A stretch of DNA of 64,000 bases from Prosthecobacter fusiformis (GTDB lineage: Bacteria; Verrucomicrobiota; Verrucomicrobiia; Verrucomicrobiales; Verrucomicrobiaceae). A model generated the notes under the pieces. The model was not told the DNA's origin, did no database searches, and saw nothing but the letters and a program-made list of their open reading frames with translations. Shown here one piece after another: positions 62,058-64,000 of the stretch. The stretch's first letter is position 1. Each line of letters starts with the position of its first letter. The stretch covers positions 124,001 to 188,000 of the forward strand of contig NZ_SOCA01000006.1 of the NCBI RefSeq assembly GCF_004364345.1, given 5' to 3'. The translations under genes were made by a program, and so were the position numbers.

Positions 62058-62732
62058 ATGAACCTCCTCCTTGTTGAAGATGATCCCGAGCTTGGCCGCC
62101 AGGTGGCAGGCTGGATGCATGACGCTGGTCACGCTTTAAAATGGGAAAAAACGGCGGCAGCAGCCCTTGAGGTGATCCGGAAGCAGGAGTGTGATGCGGT
62201 GATTTTGGATGTGGGGTTGCCGGACATGAACGGCTTTAGCTTGATGGAAAAATTGCGCCGGGAAGGTGTGCGTACCCCGGTGCTCTTTCTCACCGCCAGG
62301 GCGGAGGTCTCTGACCGCGTGCGAGGATTTTCCGCCGGCGGGGATGATTACCTCACGAAGCCCTTTGCCTTTGAAGAACTGCTGGCCCGGTTGGAGGCGC
62401 TGCACCGACGTTCCACCAATCATGTGCCCACTCATCGTAACCTTGGGAAATGCCGTCTGGACCTGATGAAGCGGCGGGTGAGCTGTGGCGGTGAAAGTGT
62501 GGAATTGCAGCCGCGCGAGTGGTGCCTGTTGGAGGTACTGATGAGCCATGAAGGACGCGTGCTGCCAAAGAAATTTTTGCTGGAGCAGGTCTGGGATATC
62601 CATTTTGATCCGGGTACCAATGTGGTGGATGCCATGGTCTGCCGACTGCGGCGCAAGCTGGAGATGCCCGGTTGCGATGTGATGATCGAGACCATTCGAG
62701 GAAAAGGCTATGTTTTCAAAACTCTGGCCTGA
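62058..62732 (+). CDS. OmpR-family response regulator
   Basis: 224-aa two-domain regulator from ATG 62058 (MNLLLVEDDPELGRQ), which is the true start; an in-frame upstream extension to 61842 is not conserved. Receiver with D51 in ILDVGLPDMNG and conserved K101 (YLTKPF), then an OmpR/PhoB winged-helix with TNVVDAMVCRLRRKLE and IETIRGKGYVF. The sensor kinase gene overlaps by 23 bp, so they form one operon. Target genes unknown. Confidence 0.94.
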   Translation: MNLLLVEDDPELGRQVAGWMHDAGHALKWEKTAAAALEVIRKQECDAVILDVGLPDMNGFSLMEKLRREGVRTPVLFLTARAEVSDRVRGFSAGGDDYLTKPFAFEELLARLEALHRRSTNHVPTHRNLGKCRLDLMKRRVSCGGESVELQPREWCLLEVLMSHEGRVLPKKFLLEQVWDIHFDPGTNVVDAMVCRLRRKLEMPGCDVMIETIRGKGYVFKTLA

Positions 62733-64000
62733 AAAGCTGCCCTCCCCCTGGCGCCTGTCTTTGCTGATGGTGCTGATCGTCCTGGTCATCAATCTGATGA
62801 TCCTCACTTTTGTCCGCATCGCGGTCACGCAGGACATGAGGTCGGTCAACCGTAGCCGCATTTTGGACAGCTTGCTGCAACATGCCGCGCTTTATACAGA
62901 AGGGGGGTTGCCAATGCTGAAAAAAGTTAGCAAAGCAGGCCAGCCGCTGAGCCGGAACGGCCTGCGTGTGGTGGGGGCGACAGGAGTGGTCGTTTATGAA
63001 GATATTCCAGAGCCTCTGAGGCCTTACCCATGGCCGACGCAACCTCTGCGTACCCTTGTTGGGAAAGGTGATATGGACCAGCAGGAAATCACTGCGGACG
63101 GGCAGCCCTTTCTTCTGTATGTGGGGGCCATCCGGCTGTGGGACGGAAGTACTCTCTGGTTAGGCCGCACGGATGCGCAGTCGCGGCATTATCTGGGAAA
63201 TATTGAAAGGCATTTATGGTTTGCGGGGCTGACTGCCTCACTCATGGCCTTCTTACCGGTGATGTGGTATCTGCATGATGTATTGCGGCCCATTCAATCC
63301 TTCATCATTAGTGCAGAGCGTATGCGGCTGCCGGGTAGCACCACACGTCTGCGTGCGCCGGGGGCCATTCCAGAATTGAAAGTGCTCGCCTCCGTGGTCA
63401 ATACGGGGCTGGATCAGATCCAGGCTCTGACGCGGGAGCTACAGTCCACCAATGACTTCCTGGCCCATGAACTGCGCACGCCGCTGGCCCGTATTCGGGG
63501 AAACTTGGAGCATCTGCATGATGAGACGGACAATGATAAGGCACGCGAGGCGGCTGCGCGTGGCCTGGAGGAAATCGACCGTGCGACCCAGCTCGTCCAG
63601 ACTCTGCTGACCATCCGTGCGGGAGACCATGCTGCCTTACGCCTGCATCGCCAGATCACTTCCCTGGATAGCTTGCTCAGCAATTTGGTGGAGCTTTTTA
63701 TACCTGCCGCTGAAGACCGTCGCCTGGTGTTAAAGCTGGTGCCGGGTTTAAGCCTCACTTTAAACATGGACCGTGAGCTACTGACCCAGGCGGTTTCCAA
63801 TCTGCTGGACAATGCCCTGGCCTATACGCCTGCTGGCGGGCAGATCACCGTGCGCTGGCAGGGGGAGGGCACGGGGGCGCTTATCACGGTGGATGATACG
63901 GGACCCGGCCTGCATCCAGGGGAGGTTGAGGTCATCTGGGAGCGGTATGCGCGGGGGACGGCCGCGAGGCCTAAAACATCGGGCATGGGGCTGGGGCTGA
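62710..64000 (+). CDS. Sensor histidine kinase, 3' end outside window
   Basis: Partial gene (at least 430 aa), starting ATG 62710 inside the end of the response regulator. Two membrane segments (LLMVLIVLVINLMILTF near residue 20; FAGLTASLMAFLPVMWYL near 170), a HAMP-like linker, H253 in NDFLAHELRTPLARIRGNL, N-box VSNLLDNALAYTP and G-box DDTGPGL, then GMGLGL at the edge. Typical cognate kinase of the preceding OmpR regulator. The periplasmic loop suggests an external signal. Confidence 0.9.
   Translation, partial: MFSKLWPEKLPSPWRLSLLMVLIVLVINLMILTFVRIAVTQDMRSVNRSRILDSLLQHAALYTEGGLPMLKKVSKAGQPLSRNGLRVVGATGVVVYEDIPEPLRPYPWPTQPLRTLVGKGDMDQQEITADGQPFLLYVGAIRLWDGSTLWLGRTDAQSRHYLGNIERHLWFAGLTASLMAFLPVMWYLHDVLRPIQSFIISAERMRLPGSTTRLRAPGAIPELKVLASVVNTGLDQIQALTRELQSTNDFLAHELRTPLARIRGNLEHLHDETDNDKAREAAARGLEEIDRATQLVQTLLTIRAGDHAALRLHRQITSLDSLLSNLVELFIPAAEDRRLVLKLVPGLSLTLNMDRELLTQAVSNLLDNALAYTPAGGQITVRWQGEGTGALITVDDTGPGLHPGEVEVIWERYARGTAARPKTSGMGLGL

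Overview
This 64 kb window is bacterial chromosome, most likely from the Verrucomicrobiota (Prosthecobacter/Verrucomicrobium-like). The evidence is two planctomycete/verrucomicrobial-type cytochrome proteins (PSCyt1-DUF1549-DUF1553), a Tat-exported DUF1501 protein, very large secreted proteins with chains of Ig-like domains, a Bacteroidetes/Verrucomicrobia-style ParE, an M81 (MlrC-like) peptidase, TonB-dependent receptors, and many genes without a clear Shine-Dalgarno sequence. No rRNA, tRNA, CRISPR array, transposase or replication origin was recognised.

Layout. 0-4.9 kb: a secreted subtilisin-like protease and a YicC-type RNase. 4.9-15 kb: a defence-type region on the minus strand, with a complete Wadjet operon (jetA-jetB-jetC-jetD) followed by a UPF0175/DUF3368 toxin-antitoxin-like pair and preceded by a nucleotidyltransferase/small-protein pair and a DUF4238 gene. 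15.5-25.6 kb: a 1705-aa WD40-cytochrome protein, parE, and a hybrid histidine kinase overlapping an unknown coiled-coil protein. 25.7-33.1 kb: a TonB-dependent receptor, a small membrane protein, a giant CAP-domain protein and an HNH nuclease gene. 33.1-39.8 kb: a minus-strand cluster of TonB receptor, PhyH dioxygenase, MFS transporter and an unusual ArsI-like/ArsM-C-terminal-like/CobW triple fusion, with related palindromic operator candidates at both transcription starts. 40.3-49.1 kb: a PSCyt1-DUF1549-DUF1553 gene and a DUF1501 gene, normally neighbours, split by a 5 kb lower-GC minus-strand island (a metallo-beta-lactamase-fold protein, a nuclease-like/STAND NTPase/TPR protein and a broken helicase fragment). 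49-57.4 kb: ArsR regulator, DUF2062, uppP, small exported coiled-coil proteins, lactonase, AraC regulator and M81 peptidase. 57.7-64 kb: moxR, a DUF58-transglutaminase fusion, and an OmpR-type response regulator with its sensor kinase, which runs off the window.

Most notable signals: (1) a roughly 130-150 bp non-coding element built of TCCCCA/TGGGGA inverted repeats, present twice with conserved internal spacing, in the same orientation and at a similar distance (about 100-120 bp) upstream of jetA and of the 40.3 kb cytochrome gene; (2) the putative organoarsenical or metal operon with the triple fusion and shared operators; (3) the inserted MBL/STAND island, a candidate defence module; (4) a C-terminal domain of about 330 residues shared by the two giant secreted proteins. 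Functions are inferred from motifs read by eye. No database search was run.
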